In this document: in pieces, positions 8,230 through 16,824 of the stretch
Numbering within the stretch: the stretch's first letter is position 1
Layout: each line of letters starts with the position of its first letter
DNA from: Bacteroidia bacterium
GTDB taxonomy: Bacteria > Bacteroidota > Bacteroidia > J057
Length of the DNA: 64,000 bases
Direction: 5' to 3'
NCBI GenBank assembly: GCA_041391665.1
Contig: JAWKNO010000001.1
Span: 2,170,001-2,234,000, forward strand
The notes under the pieces: model-generated
Told to the model about the DNA's origin: nothing
What the model saw: the letters and a program-made list of their open reading frames with translations, nothing else
Database searches by the model: none
Translations under genes and position numbers: made by a program

Positions 8230-10140
8230 ATGTCAAGAGAAATAAAACTCTGCCTGGTGTACCGCGATATGTGGCAGTCGGCAGGCAAATACGTACCTCG
8301 TGTAGATCAACTCACCCGTGTAGCAGGCCCCATTATTGAAATGGGTTGTTTTAGCCGTGTAGAAACCAATGGTGGTGGATTTGAGCAGGTAAATCTGCTG
8401 TTTGGAGAAAATCCCAACCGCTCCGTGCGCGAATGGACCCAGCCTTTCAATGACGCGGGCATTCAAACGCAAATGCTCGAACGTGGGCTTAATGCTCTTC
8501 GCATGACTCCCGTCCCTGTTGACGTCCGCAAGCTGATGTTTAAAGTAAAAAAACTTCAGGGTACGGATATCTCCCGGTCCTTCGACGGACTGAATGATCC
8601 GCAAAATATTAAAGACTCAATCCGTTACGCAAAAGAAGGCGGAATGATCGCCCAGGCTGCGCTTTCCATTTCTCACTCCAAAGTTCACACCGTGGACTAT
8701 TACCTCAACCTTGCGTTTGACCTGATTGAGGCCGGCGCTGACGAAATCGCTATCAAAGATATGGCAGGTGTCGGAAGGCCCGCTTCGCTTGGGAAAATTG
8801 TTGCCGGAATCAAGAAAAAACACCCCAATATTCTCGTTCAGTATCATGCGCACTCTGGTCCGGGTTTTTCTGTAGCATCCTCTCTGGAAGTTGCCCGCGC
8901 AGGTGCAGATATCATTGATGTCGGAATGGAACCGCTTTCCTGGGGTACGGGGCACGCAGATTTGCTGACGATTCATGCCATGCTGGAAGATGCCGGGTTT
9001 TTGGTCCCTCCGGTAAATATGGAAGCATACATGGAGGTGCGTACGCTCACTCAGGAGTTTATCGATGACTTTTTGGGCTACTATATCAGTCCTTCCAACC
9101 GGTTGATGAACTCGCTGCTCATCGGCCCCGGTCTTCCCGGCGGGATGATGGGCAGTCTTATGGCTGACCTCGAACAAAATATTTCCAGTCTCAACAAATG
9201 GCTGGCTAAAGAAGGAAAACCTGCGATTACAGAAGATGGTCTCCTGATTATGCTGTTCAACGAAGTGGAGCATATATGGCCGATTCTGGGCTATCCGCCA
9301 CTGGTTACACCCTATAGCCAGTATGTAAAAAACCTTGCGCTCATGAACGTCATGCAGATGATCAAGGGAAAAGAGCGCTGGTCCATGATTGCCGACAATG
9401 TCTGGGATATGTTGCTGGGCCGTACCGGCCAGTTGCCTTCACCTCCCGGAGAGGAGATCGTCGCCCTTGCCAAAACGCAGGGAAAGGAGTTTTTCAAAGG
9501 CCACCCGCAAGATTTGTATCCCGATGCGCTGGATAGTTTCCGCGAGGAAATGAATAAAAACGGCTGGGACTACGGACAGGATGACGAAGAGCTTTTAGAA
9601 CTGGCCATGCACCCTGAGCAATACCGGAGTTATAAATCAGGTAAGGCAAAAGCCGAATTCGAAGCAGACCTCGCCAAACGAAAAGCGCCTGTAGCTGAAA
9701 CCCCATCTACCCCCAATGTTCCTGCTGTACCCTTACCACCGCAACAGTTTTACCAACCCAAAACCATGCACATCAATGTGAACGGTGAAAACTTTGTGGT
9801 CGCCGTATCTTATGATGAAACTCCACAGCCGCCGGCAAAAGAAGTTCCCTCCGGCAATCCCGTTTCTCCGGAAAAAACTGTTTCCAATGGTTCTGCCAAT
9901 CATACAGATCTGAAGGAAATTCTGGCTCCTTTGGAAGGCAAATTCTACTTTACCAAAGAACCTTCAGACAAACCGGTAAAACCCGGAGATCAGGTAAATA
10001 AAGGTGATGTCATTGGTTATATTGAATCAATGAAAGTGTATAATGCCATATCTGCGGACAAAAGCGGGAAAGTCGTGGAGGTGTGTGTGAGCAATGCCGC
10101 AGCCGTGGACGAAGACGATGTACTGATCAGGATTCAATAA
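8230..10140 (+). CDS. oadA: Biotin-dependent carboxyltransferase/decarboxylase alpha subunit
   Basis: A 636-residue protein with an N-terminal HMGL-like TIM-barrel carboxyltransferase domain (about 1-290; RDMWQS near the start, IKDMAGVGRP, YHAHSGPG), a conserved PYC/OADA domain (about 290-480), a Pro-rich linker (about 490-555) and a C-terminal biotinyl domain with ESMK, where Lys602 is the biotin site. It should move CO2 from oxaloacetate or a related substrate to biotin for the membrane beta subunit. The site reads ESMK rather than the commoner EAMK. The substrate could also be methylmalonyl-CoA or pyruvate, but gene order favours a Na+-pumping decarboxylase. Confidence 0.88.
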   Translation: MSREIKLCLVYRDMWQSAGKYVPRVDQLTRVAGPIIEMGCFSRVETNGGGFEQVNLLFGENPNRSVREWTQPFNDAGIQTQMLERGLNALRMTPVPVDVRKLMFKVKKLQGTDISRSFDGLNDPQNIKDSIRYAKEGGMIAQAALSISHSKVHTVDYYLNLAFDLIEAGADEIAIKDMAGVGRPASLGKIVAGIKKKHPNILVQYHAHSGPGFSVASSLEVARAGADIIDVGMEPLSWGTGHADLLTIHAMLEDAGFLVPPVNMEAYMEVRTLTQEFIDDFLGYYISPSNRLMNSLLIGPGLPGGMMGSLMADLEQNISSLNKWLAKEGKPAITEDGLLIMLFNEVEHIWPILGYPPLVTPYSQYVKNLALMNVMQMIKGKERWSMIADNVWDMLLGRTGQLPSPPGEEIVALAKTQGKEFFKGHPQDLYPDALDSFREEMNKNGWDYGQDDEELLELAMHPEQYRSYKSGKAKAEFEADLAKRKAPVAETPSTPNVPAVPLPPQQFYQPKTMHINVNGENFVVAVSYDETPQPPAKEVPSGNPVSPEKTVSNGSANHTDLKEILAPLEGKFYFTKEPSDKPVKPGDQVNKGDVIGYIESMKVYNAISADKSGKVVEVCVSNAAAVDEDDVLIRIQ

Positions 10141-10142
10141 GC

Positions 10143-11348
10143 ATGGAATTATTACACAAACTCTGGGAGATGACCGCCTTTGGCGAGTTATTTTCTTCTC
10201 CGGGAACAATGCTGATGCTGGTCATCGGTTTTGGTTTATTGTATCTGGGAATCGGAAAACAGTACGAACCCTTACTGCTCGTACCCATCGCTTTCGGATT
10301 ATTACTTGCCAACTTTCCCGGCGGCAATATGGGCGTAGTACCTTCTACTGAAGAAAACGGGATCATGCACATGACGCTACTGGAGATTGCCAAGGACTAT
10401 GGCATCATGAATTTTGTCTATTATGCCCTGATCAAAACAGGTTTTCTCCCTCCGATTATTTTTATGGGAGTGGGAGCCTTGACAGACTTTGGTCCGATGT
10501 TGCGAAATCTGCGTCTCGCATTTTTTGGTGCGGCTGCGCAGATCGGCATATTCACGGTTTTGTTTGGTGCACTGGCCGCTGGTTTCAGCTTGAAAGAAGC
10601 GGCTTCAATGGGCATTATCGGAGGTGCAGACGGGCCTACAGCCATTTATACGACGATTATTCTGGCACCGCACCTCCTGGGGCCTATTGCTATTGCTGCG
10701 TACTCGTACATGGCGTTGGTGCCTGTAATCATTCCTTTGGTCGTGCGGTTTACGATGAGTAAGAAGGAGTTGCAGATCAATATGAAAGAGATGGACCGGC
10801 AATTTCCCAGTCCCAGGCCGATCAAAAATCTTCGGGCAGTGAAGATTTTATTTCCGGTTGTATTAGGTACCATCGTCTCCTTGCTGGTGCCTTCTGCCGT
10901 GCCACTGGTGGGTATGTTGCTATTTGGAAATCTGGTGAAGGAAATCGGTACTACCACAGAAAGACTTCACGATGCAGCTTCGGAGCCCATTATGAATGCC
11001 GCTACAATATTTCTCGGGCTGTCAGTGGGGGCTACGATGACTGCCGAGGCATTTCTCAATTACAAGACGATTATGATTGTGGTGGGCGGATTTCTGGCTT
11101 TTGCGATTTCCATCGCCGGCGGCATTTTTGCAGTGAAAATCTACAATCTGTTTTCCTCAAAAAAGATCAATCCGCTGGTTGGCGCTACCGGGCTGAGTGC
11201 CGTGCCAATGGCTTCAAGAGTGGCAAACGAACTGGCATTAAAAGAAGATCCTTCCAATCATATTTTGCAGTATGCGATGGCAAGCAATATTTCGGGTGTG
11301 ATTGGTTCTGCTGTGGCTGCGGGGGTGTTGATTTCCTTTCTGGCTTAA
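10143..11348 (+). CDS. oadB: Na+-translocating decarboxylase beta subunit
   Basis: A 401-residue polytopic membrane protein of the OadB/MmdB/GcdB family. The GGADGPTAIY motif with the functionally essential Asp is present, as is GALTDFGPML. It couples decarboxylation of carboxybiotin to sodium export. The ATG at 10143 lies two bases after the alpha-subunit stop and begins directly before the first membrane helix; an in-frame GTG at 10083 inside the alpha gene would add 20 implausible Cys/Arg-rich residues. Last gene of the gamma-alpha-beta operon, followed by a strong hairpin. Confidence 0.92.
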   Translation: MELLHKLWEMTAFGELFSSPGTMLMLVIGFGLLYLGIGKQYEPLLLVPIAFGLLLANFPGGNMGVVPSTEENGIMHMTLLEIAKDYGIMNFVYYALIKTGFLPPIIFMGVGALTDFGPMLRNLRLAFFGAAAQIGIFTVLFGALAAGFSLKEAASMGIIGGADGPTAIYTTIILAPHLLGPIAIAAYSYMALVPVIIPLVVRFTMSKKELQINMKEMDRQFPSPRPIKNLRAVKILFPVVLGTIVSLLVPSAVPLVGMLLFGNLVKEIGTTTERLHDAASEPIMNAATIFLGLSVGATMTAEAFLNYKTIMIVVGGFLAFAISIAGGIFAVKIYNLFSSKKINPLVGATGLSAVPMASRVANELALKEDPSNHILQYAMASNISGVIGSAVAAGVLISFLA

Positions 11349-11373
11349 AAAACAGCTATTTTCCTCTAAAAAG

Positions 11374-11415
11374 TACGCCAGTAAGTCATTGTTGATTTAC
11401 TGGCGTATAATTTTA
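11374..11415. terminator. Bidirectional hairpin terminator after oadB
   Basis: Arms 11374-11388 and 11393-11407 pair over 15 bases with one G-U pair and a 4-base loop; the outer 11 bases (tacgccagtaa) are perfect. The stem is followed by taattttatt on the plus strand and has an A-run before it, so it could end both oadB and the convergent gene at 11451. Confidence 0.8.
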
Positions 11416-11450
11416 TTATGCAGGCGGGTTTTGGCCTTACACGAAAAGGG

Positions 11451-11867
11451 CTATTTTTTTACTTTAGGTGCTTTTTTCCACCCGGTATACATCTCACTGT
11501 CCAGATCAAAAACGAGGAATAATTTTTCACTCTTTTTGAACTTGTGGCTCTCTTCGAAAATACAATCCACGCTGTAGTTGTTTTCAATGGTATGTTCCTC
11601 CCATGTACCATCATACAGTGCCATGTTGACGACTTTCAGATCATGTTCTCCCACCGGAACAGAAACCTTAAAATTCCCTCCTTTTGTCTGAGGCGCTTCC
11701 TGTGATTCCCCGGCCATTTCACCATCGATATATACAATGCATTTGGTATTGTGGTCATACCCGGGCTCAACGTTCAGGAATTTGAAGTTGACCGTTAGAT
11801 CTGCTTTCTGAGCAATAGCAAATGAACACAAAAACAGGGTAATCAGTAAAATGCTGGCTTTTTTCAT
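11451..11867 (-). CDS. Small secreted protein of unknown function
   Basis: A 138-residue protein with a clear signal peptide (residues 1-19, ending SFAIAQ). The mature part is beta-strand rich with a Lys-rich end (GWKKAPKVKK). I do not recognise a family. The IYIDGE-like and VPVGEHDLKV stretches resemble small PEGA-like or carbohydrate-binding-like beta sandwiches, which is only a suggestion. It is alone, convergent with the oadB operon and divergent from the next lipoprotein gene. Confidence 0.7.
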   Translation of the reverse strand: MKKASILLITLFLCSFAIAQKADLTVNFKFLNVEPGYDHNTKCIVYIDGEMAGESQEAPQTKGGNFKVSVPVGEHDLKVVNMALYDGTWEEHTIENNYSVDCIFEESHKFKKSEKLFLVFDLDSEMYTGWKKAPKVKK

Positions 11868-12150
11868 AATCGTAAAGATGAATAACCTTTTAAATGAATA
11901 TTACAATTTTGGTACATAACACGAAGCGTCAAATGTAACGGGATTTCGGAGATTTTCAAGAGGAATTGATCCAGCCTGAAAAATATTTTTTCGCATCAGA
12001 CACACATATAATCCAAAAATGTAAGCTGTGATACTTTTGTGATCTTTTGGTGAAAAACCTGTGAAACCATATTCGCAGTTTTGTAAGCAGGAAGACATAC
12101 GGATCATACTCCGGCTTCTAATTTTATCCTCCATTAAAACCTGGAAATAC

Positions 12151-12834
12151 ATGAAACAACTGATTTATCTCTGGTTTATTCCCACGCTTTTGCTTTCTGC
12201 ATGTATCGGGGATGATATTATTTTTGATTTTGTCGGGGCGTCTGTAAGAATTTCCAATCCGCTCGACAGCCTGGCTACAGGAGACACTCATACTTTTGAA
12301 GCTGTTTATTTCAACGAGGTTGGAAATGAAGAACCCGCAGTATTTAGTTGGAGCAGCCGCTCGCCTGATATACTTTCGATTACAGAAGACGGAATTGCCA
12401 CTGGCGTAATGGAAGGAAACGCTGAGGTGAGAGTATTGGCATATCAGGGAGATGATATAGTTGCTGCTGACAGTTTTTCCGTTGTGGTAGGTGGGAAAAC
12501 GGTAGTTTCCGGCGGATCGTCCCGTACCGGTACTATCAAAACAACCAGCAGCTATTTACTTCAGGGAAGTTTTGTGCTAAGTCAGCAGGGGCAAAATCTC
12601 GTGCTGGAATTGGGCGATGACTACGAAGCATCCACTGCACTTCCGGGGTTGTATGTTTATCTGACCAATAACCCCGGCACAAATGTCGGTGCGCTGGAAA
12701 TTGGGGCAGTGAAAGTATTTAAAGGCGCACATTCTTATATAATCCCTGAGCCTGCCCAGCTTTCCAGCTACAAATATGTACTCTATTATTGTAAACCCTT
12801 CAGCGTCAAAGTCGGTGACGGTGAAATCAAATAA
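12151..12834 (+). CDS. Lipoprotein with Big_2-like and DM13 domains
   Basis: About 227 residues. The ATG at 12151 starts a lipoprotein signal with lipobox LLLSAC (Cys16); an upstream in-frame ATG at 12061 would hide it. Residues about 30-115 resemble a bacterial Ig-like (Big_2) domain (the ATGVMEGNAEVRVLA stretch). The C-terminal 100 residues match the DM13 pattern: G-S-F at the start, LPGLYVYLTNNP, LEIGAVKVFKGAHSYIIPEP and YVLYYCKPFSV with its conserved Cys. DM13 domains have been proposed to work in electron transfer. Six bases separate it from the outer-membrane protein downstream, so the two are an operon. Confidence 0.75.
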   Translation: MKQLIYLWFIPTLLLSACIGDDIIFDFVGASVRISNPLDSLATGDTHTFEAVYFNEVGNEEPAVFSWSSRSPDILSITEDGIATGVMEGNAEVRVLAYQGDDIVAADSFSVVVGGKTVVSGGSSRTGTIKTTSSYLLQGSFVLSQQGQNLVLELGDDYEASTALPGLYVYLTNNPGTNVGALEIGAVKVFKGAHSYIIPEPAQLSSYKYVLYYCKPFSVKVGDGEIK

Positions 12835-12840
12835 CATAAC

Positions 12841-13707
12841 ATGAAGACCCGTATTTCTTTTCTCATCATGACAGCAGTCTTCGGCATTCAGGCTGTTTTT
12901 GCCGGGGGCGGATGGCCACAGGAAAAGGGCCATGGATACTTTAAGGTTTCTCAGTGGTGGCTTATCTCCAATCAACATTTTACAGATGTCGGGCAGATTG
13001 ATCCCAATGTAACCAATAAAATATTTAACACCAGTTTTTACGGTGAGTATGGCATCACGCCACGGCTTACAGGGATAGTCTATGCGCCATTTTTCAGCAG
13101 GGCATTATTTAATAATATCCGGTCAGGAACAACCAGCGAAATCCTCGTTCCCGGTGAGGCGATCAACTCATTTGGCGATACAGATGTGAGTGTCAAATAT
13201 GGATTAACGCCTAAAAAATCTGTGGCCGTAAGTGCTACGCTGACCCTGGGGCTTCCTTTGGGAAATTCACGCGGCGGATCTCAGGGCAATCTGCAGACCG
13301 GCGATGGCGAGTTTAACCAACTGATACAGATCGATGCCGGAAAATCTTATAAGCTTTTCGGGAAAAATGCCTACGCCAATATTTACGCAGGATTCAATAA
13401 CCGCACGGGCGGGTACTCTGACGAATTTCGTTTTGGCGCGGAGACGGGGGTGCAGTTGTTTGACAACCGGCTGATAGCACTGGTGAGGGTGTATGGGGTA
13501 AAATCCTTCAAAAACGGAACCCTTGCCGATGCCATTACCAGTACCAGTATATTTGCCAACAATAGCGAGCATATTACCATTTCTCCGGAAGTCGCCTGGA
13601 AATTTGGTAAAAACTGGGGGGTATCTGCTACCGCAGGCGGAGCAGTGTATGGTCGGATTATTTTTGCCAGCCCTGCCTATTCTGCCGGAGTATTTCTGAC
13701 TATTTAA
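12841..13707 (+). CDS. Outer-membrane beta-barrel (phenol-degradation MetA/transporter-like)
   Basis: A 288-residue protein with a signal peptide (residues 1-21, ending VFAG) and alternating hydrophobic/polar strands ending in AGVFLTI, a typical barrel C-terminus. The GHGYFKVSQ start, DVSVKYGLT and LTLGLPLG resemble the family often annotated as MetA-pathway-of-phenol-degradation or outer-membrane transporter. It follows the DM13 lipoprotein in the same operon and may form a pore or scaffold for it. Confidence 0.7.
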   Translation: MKTRISFLIMTAVFGIQAVFAGGGWPQEKGHGYFKVSQWWLISNQHFTDVGQIDPNVTNKIFNTSFYGEYGITPRLTGIVYAPFFSRALFNNIRSGTTSEILVPGEAINSFGDTDVSVKYGLTPKKSVAVSATLTLGLPLGNSRGGSQGNLQTGDGEFNQLIQIDAGKSYKLFGKNAYANIYAGFNNRTGGYSDEFRFGAETGVQLFDNRLIALVRVYGVKSFKNGTLADAITSTSIFANNSEHITISPEVAWKFGKNWGVSATAGGAVYGRIIFASPAYSAGVFLTI

Positions 13708-13783
13708 TACATTGGTCTGATCGTCCAATCGTTTCCCCTAAGGCTTGTAAATCGCTTGAAATTCGGTTACTTCGGATAACCGT

Positions 13784-14698
13784 ATGCGTATCATCAGTAT
13801 TATTGTCAAATATTTTTGGGTCGTGATGCTCGCCGGTCTGGTGGCAGGGCTCCTTTGGCCTGTATATAGTCAGTCTTTGATGCCACTATTGGAGCCGGTA
13901 CTGATTTTCCTTTTGTTTCTGGTTTTTCTGAAAACCGACTTTCTGGAAATCCTCAGTGGTATCAGCAACTTTCGGCTGATGGCCTATATTTCGGTTATGT
14001 TTTTAATCGTGATGCCTGTTGGCGTATTTTACATGGCAAAGCCATTTGATCCTCAGCTGGCAGCAGGTTTTCTGTTATTGACTGCAATGCCTTCGGGTAC
14101 GGCAACGCCGGCACTTACCGACCTGATGAAAGGCAATGTCGGGCTCTCCATGAGTGTGGCGATTATTACTTCATTGCTGGCACCGGTTACGGTCCCGCTG
14201 CTTATGTGGGTCTGTTTGGGTGCTGAAGTCGAACTCAATCCTTTTGATTTGTTTCGCAAGCTGGGATTTTTAGTCTGTTTACCATTGGTTATGGCAGCGG
14301 TTGTCAAACGTATTTCTCCCGCACTGATCACCAAAACCAAACCCTGGTACTCTTTCGTGAATGTGGTTATTTTTGGGGTATTTGTGTATGCAACGGTGGG
14401 TTCGCAGCAGGCGGCTATTCTCAAAAACCCGTTGGATCTTGTAGGACAAGTTGTCGCTCTGTATATCCTGTTTGGATTTCTTCATCTGGCAGGCTATCTC
14501 ATGGGCTGGAAACTGGCTCCCAGAGACCGCCTTACCATTACGATTTCCCGTGCTTATATGAATAATGGTATGGCGATCGTACTTGCTGCCCGGTTTTTTG
14601 ATCCGGCAGTTTTGATACTGATGATACTCTCGGAGTTTCCATGGAATACTTTTCCCCTTCTGCTTCAAAAGATAGCTCTTCGCAACAAATGGATATAA
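13784..14698 (+). CDS. SBF/bile acid:sodium symporter family transporter
   Basis: A 304-residue membrane protein with about nine or ten hydrophobic segments. The MPSGTATPALTDLMKG motif and the long hydrophobic helices fit the SBF (BASS/ACR3) superfamily of sodium-coupled organic anion carriers. It lacks features that would mark it as an arsenite exporter. Likely role: Na+-linked movement of an organic acid. It begins 76 bases after the barrel gene and could be the third gene of that unit. Confidence 0.75.
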   Translation: MRIISIIVKYFWVVMLAGLVAGLLWPVYSQSLMPLLEPVLIFLLFLVFLKTDFLEILSGISNFRLMAYISVMFLIVMPVGVFYMAKPFDPQLAAGFLLLTAMPSGTATPALTDLMKGNVGLSMSVAIITSLLAPVTVPLLMWVCLGAEVELNPFDLFRKLGFLVCLPLVMAAVVKRISPALITKTKPWYSFVNVVIFGVFVYATVGSQQAAILKNPLDLVGQVVALYILFGFLHLAGYLMGWKLAPRDRLTITISRAYMNNGMAIVLAARFFDPAVLILMILSEFPWNTFPLLLQKIALRNKWI

Positions 14699-14731
14699 GT
14701 TGCTGATATGTTCTGTTAGGTGGGGATAGAT

Positions 14732-16048
14732 TTATGGCAATTCCCAGGGCTTCCTGTATTTCGGTTTCACCAGCGCGCTGGCCGCTTTATTTCCGCCAAA
14801 GCTCCGCTTCTCTTCATCCCACTCCAGCCGCGACCCCGTGCGATAGGCAATATTTCCCATATGCGCATAAAACGCTGCTGCATATCCGTCTTCCACGGTA
14901 CAGGCCGGGCTTGTTCGGTTCCTGACAGCATCAATAAAGTTGGCCGCATGCTCCGCATGGTAACTGTTTTGTCCCTGCTGCCGGGGCCTAGTTTCTATAA
15001 CATCTTTACCCTCCCGGGTTTCCGGATATATCTGCCAGCTTTCCCGGTTTACCACCAGGGTCCCATTCTCGCCCATGAATGCAATCCCATATACTCTGTC
15101 ATACTGCTCGCGCTGTATCCCGCCATTGTGCTCCCATGTCAGGGTAAATCCGTCCATTTCATACAATACATCCAATGTATCAGGCGTCTCAATCGCCTGG
15201 TTGATGTAATTGTAAATGCCTCCTGCCGCAGACACAGCTTTTGGCGCTCCTTTGACTTTCATTGCCCATAATACAATGTCCAGCAAATGTACGCCCCAGT
15301 CGGTCATCAGTCCGCCGCCAAAAGCCCATTGGTGCCGCCAGCCGCCATGAACACGGCTCGCATTGTATGGCTGCGCTGCTGCTGGTCCCAGATACATATC
15401 CCAGTCAAAACCTGCCGGTGGTGTTGTATCAGGTACTTTGGGCAGTCCTTTCCCATAGTTAAAATTGGCCCATACCTTTACTCTCCGTATATGTCCCAAT
15501 TTTCCTGATTGTACAAAATCAACGACTGTCTGCCAGTGTTTTCCGCTGCGCTGCTGTTGACCGACCTGAACAATCCGGTTGTATTTCCCCGCAGCTTCTG
15601 CCATGACCCTGCATTCTTCAATAGAGTTGGCCATGGGTTTTTCCACGTATACATCTTTCCCTGCTTCACAGGCATGTACCATCTGAAGACAATGCCAGTG
15701 GTCAGGCGTGCCGATGATGACGATATCTATGTTTTTATCGTCGAGCAATTTGCGGTAGTCAGAATAGTTTGCAGGCGTTTTGCCTGTCAGTTCTCCGATC
15801 TCTTTTGTCCTGTCTGCCAAAACCTGACTGTCTACATCACAAAGGGCGGCGCACGCCACTCCGTCAATTTTAAGGTGGTTTTTCAGGTCAAAGGCACCCA
15901 TTCCCCGACAACCAATCAGACCCACACGCAGGATGTCAGAAGGCGCAACTTTTTGTATTTTCCGGGGAAATGCGCGCATACCCAGCAACGAGACTCCTGT
16001 CAGCGCAACGCCAGAGCTTTGGATAAATTTTCTTCGCGAGTATTTCAT
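14732..16048 (-). CDS. Tat-exported Gfo/Idh/MocA family oxidoreductase
   Basis: A 438-residue enzyme with a twin-arginine signal (SRRKFIQSSG, then a hydrophobic stretch to about residue 27). The Rossmann motif VGLIGCRGMGAFD (about 42-54) binds NAD(P), the EKPMANS motif carries the conserved Lys, and HWAFGGGLMTDWGVHLLD-type residues belong to the C-terminal substrate domain. Such enzymes oxidise or reduce sugars or inositols; export by Tat implies that the cofactor is bound before export, as in Zymomonas GFOR. The substrate is unknown. Convergent with the SBF transporter. Confidence 0.88.
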   Translation of the reverse strand: MKYSRRKFIQSSGVALTGVSLLGMRAFPRKIQKVAPSDILRVGLIGCRGMGAFDLKNHLKIDGVACAALCDVDSQVLADRTKEIGELTGKTPANYSDYRKLLDDKNIDIVIIGTPDHWHCLQMVHACEAGKDVYVEKPMANSIEECRVMAEAAGKYNRIVQVGQQQRSGKHWQTVVDFVQSGKLGHIRRVKVWANFNYGKGLPKVPDTTPPAGFDWDMYLGPAAAQPYNASRVHGGWRHQWAFGGGLMTDWGVHLLDIVLWAMKVKGAPKAVSAAGGIYNYINQAIETPDTLDVLYEMDGFTLTWEHNGGIQREQYDRVYGIAFMGENGTLVVNRESWQIYPETREGKDVIETRPRQQGQNSYHAEHAANFIDAVRNRTSPACTVEDGYAAAFYAHMGNIAYRTGSRLEWDEEKRSFGGNKAASALVKPKYRKPWELP

Positions 16049-16129
16049 GATTCCTTATTTCAGATAAAGGAAATTAACAAAAAAATCCTTGTAAATTTAT
16101 TCTCGTAAGAATTTGCAGAAACCCATTCT

Positions 16130-16807
16130 ATGAGAAACCTGATCTTGTTGTCCCTGGTTAATTTTCTCTTTATTTCCCCTATCCTGAGCCAGAATCAGGA
16201 GGTCTTCCCTGATAGCGCTTACGCAAAATATACCTGGCAATCCTTTGTGAAAATGCCTCAGCTTAAGGATACGCTGGATTGGGAGAATGTGGACTACAGC
16301 CTGTTGAATGCCGCCGTTTTTTTCCTTACCAATAAGTCCCGTGAAGAAAACCGCAGGAAACCGCTCGTATTTTCGCCCGCTCTCCGGGATGTGGCAGATT
16401 ACCATTCATCTCAAATGGCTCAGTACGAATTTGTGGATCACTACAACCGGCGAAACCCAGCATACAGTACGCCTGAAAAGCGGGGGAAACGGTTTAAGGT
16501 GGACGTGATTGCGGAAAATGTGGCCAGTTCGTTTTTATATGACTATAAGTCCGGCACCAATTTTTACCGTGCGAGCCGGGGAGATAGTTTCGATTTTTAT
16601 GATAATGATAACCGCCCTATCTTGCCACATACCTATTTGGGTTTTGCTACTCAGATTGTCAATGACTGGATGTCTTCCAAAGGCCACCGCTCAAACATTC
16701 TTCACCCGGGGTTGCATACGTTGGGTTGTGCGATCAGAGCAGGGAAAAATGATATGGCGGAAGGAATGATTCCGATGGGATACGGGACGCAAAATTTTGG
16801 ACTATAA
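16130..16807 (+). CDS. CAP/SCP-domain secreted protein
   Basis: A 225-residue protein with a signal peptide (residues 1-20, ILSQ). The CAP (cysteine-rich secretory/PR-1) domain is shown by the HSSQMAQYEFVDHYN, IAENVASS and SKGHRSNILHPGLHTLGC segments, which carry the two conserved histidines and Glu of the family cavity. Function in bacteria is mostly unknown (lipid binding or envelope roles proposed). Only 17 bases separate it from the sulfatase downstream. Confidence 0.85.
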   Translation: MRNLILLSLVNFLFISPILSQNQEVFPDSAYAKYTWQSFVKMPQLKDTLDWENVDYSLLNAAVFFLTNKSREENRRKPLVFSPALRDVADYHSSQMAQYEFVDHYNRRNPAYSTPEKRGKRFKVDVIAENVASSFLYDYKSGTNFYRASRGDSFDFYDNDNRPILPHTYLGFATQIVNDWMSSKGHRSNILHPGLHTLGCAIRAGKNDMAEGMIPMGYGTQNFGL

Positions 16808-16824
16808 CAGATTGATCTACTACT

